Source: Symbiodinium natans
Lineage: Eukaryota > Sar > Dinophyceae > Suessiales > Symbiodiniaceae
Direction of reading: 5' to 3'
Assembly: GCA_905221605.1 (NCBI GenBank)
Contig: CAJNDS010002688.1
Location: 202,501 to 250,563 of the forward strand
DNA: 48,063 nucleotides
In this document: positions 47,185 through 48,063 of the stretch, piece after piece
How positions within the stretch are numbered: position 1 is the first letter of the stretch
Layout: every line of letters begins with the position of its first letter
Program-made: the position numbers and the translations under genes
Notes under the pieces: model-generated
Database searches by the model: none
Told to the model about the DNA's origin: nothing
Seen by the model: only the letters and a program-made list of their open reading frames with translations

Positions 47185-47607
47185 TTCTCTTGATGTCGTC
47201 ACAACCTGACTCGCGCAACTTAAGGCAAATTGTAGCTCCAAGCCTGAACCGTATACCTGCAACCCCCCAAAACCCCACACAGGCTTCCCAGCTTTTTTAG
47301 GCCACTGCTCTGCATCGTCACGGCGCTCCCGAACAAGCTGGCCAGCAGCTCGCCGTACTTTTGTGGGGGCGGGTGTCGGTGTTGAGGCAGGGTTTAGGGT
47401 TAGGGGCTTGCAGTTTACGCTTTAGGGCCCAAACCCTGAACCCCCCTAACCCTTGAGCCCTACACTCTAAACCGTCGGGCACAAGGCGACTCTTCACAGG
47501 GAGTAGAAGGCTAGAGCCGAAAGCCTAGACAGACCCTTCCACCCTGAACCCTCAGACAACTTTGAAGCTAGAACCCCTGCCAGAGCTGGGCGTCGAGCTT
47601 AGAGTTT
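47185..47607. other. Unique DNA after the last recognised exon
   Basis: An open stretch TALPNKLASSSPYFCGG ending TGA near 47384 could be a transporter C-terminus, but it cannot be joined. Confidence 0.35.
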
Positions 47608-47752
47608 AGGGTTCAGGGTTGAGGGTTTTGAGGGCTTTTGGGGTTTTAGGGGTTTTAGGGGCTTTAGGGGTTTTAGGGGTTTTAGGGGTTTTAGGGGTTT
47701 TAGCGGTTTTAGGGTTTAGGGTTCAGGGTTCAGGGTTTAGGGTTTAGGGTTT
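47608..47752 (+). repeat. Degenerate telomere-like array (TTTTAGGGG)
   Basis: About eight TTTTAGGGG nonamers flanked by TTTAGGG and TTCAGGG. Confidence 0.9.
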
Positions 47753-47804
47753 CGGGGGGGGCGTAGAGGTCTAGGGGTGAGGGGCCTCTGAAGTCTCAGG
47801 GCTT

Positions 47805-47905
47805 CAGCCCAGTGGTACCCTTTACCCGTTGTTGTTTCTGGGCTCCCTTATAAAATAGCCAACCCCAGAAAAGGCTGCCCTTAATATAATCTGGTTACTG
47901 CGCTA
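47805..47905 (+). mobile_element. MITE-like element, copy C
   Basis: Left end CAGCCCAGTGGTACCCTTTA as in copy B; the right end is degenerate (ACTGCGCT). Interior CTCCCTTATAAAATAGCCAA. Confidence 0.6.
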
Positions 47906-47976
47906 CCAAGAGTCCGGTGTTCTCTTGAGCGCTAAAGCCCTCAGATCTACACCCAGTTGACCCCTTGAAGGTTCCC

Positions 47977-48063
47977 CAAGCCCTGAACCCTAAGCCCGAA
48001 GCCCGAAACCCAAAACCCTAAACCCTAAACGCCAAACCCTAAACCTTAAACCCTAAACTCTAA
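47977..48063 (-). repeat. Telomere-like array at the window edge
   Basis: CCCTAAA with CCCGAAG variants; continues beyond the window. Confidence 0.88.

Overview
The window looks like dinoflagellate nuclear DNA (a Symbiodiniaceae-like alga is the best guess; the species cannot be named from the sequence). The reasons are the plant-type telomere heptamer TTTAGGG scattered in dozens of short interstitial arrays, a split gene whose inferred introns use GC, GA and GT donors with AG acceptors, and a giant Ty1/copia retrotransposon with unusual accessory domains. In the repeat entries, strand '+' means TTTAGGG reads on the given strand and '-' means CCCTAAA does.

Layout. (1) 1-14072: some forty telomere-like arrays in both orientations, separated by 50-400 bp of non-repetitive sequence. 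Many of these spacers are short exons. From 5622 to 10012 nine exons join with consistent reading phase into a major facilitator superfamily (MFS) transporter (motif A GALSDSIGRRP). More exons lie at 12732, 13300, 13721, 38321, 45451 and 46891, and a weaker phase-consistent chain lies at 3252-4234. Every inferred intron in the two phase-joined chains contains at least one telomere-like array and no array overlaps an exon. (2) 14078-38143: a Ty1/copia LTR retrotransposon inserted in one intron of that gene, same orientation. It has identical 87-bp LTRs and a 5-bp target duplication (CCCTC). (3) 38149-45313: a 7.1-kb intron with low-complexity DNA and a 5.2-kb segment bounded by 48-bp inverted repeats. 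That segment holds minus-strand coding exons and looks like a DNA transposon. (4) 45451-48063: the last recognisable MFS exons, more telomere-like arrays and two copies of a small MITE-like element.

The retrotransposon is assembled around a 100-N gap. 9,146 bp (18818-27963) reappear almost unchanged after the gap (28064-37209), so the simplest reading is one element of about 14.8 kb with a single ORF of about 4,775 codons, doubled by an unmerged contig overlap. The polyprotein order is: coiled-coil Gag with two CCCH zinc fingers; aspartic protease (DTGS); a 2OG-Fe(II)-oxygenase-like domain; integrase; copia reverse transcriptase (YVDD); RNase H with a large insertion; a C5-methyltransferase-like domain; an SGNH/GDSL hydrolase; a Tpt1/KptA RNA 2'-phosphotransferase-like domain; a zinc ribbon; and an Arg/Ser-rich tail. 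Replication enzymes and four putative nucleic-acid or small-molecule modifying domains would be made as one translation product. That architecture is the most unusual thing here, followed by the transporter gene whose introns are built around telomere-like repeats.
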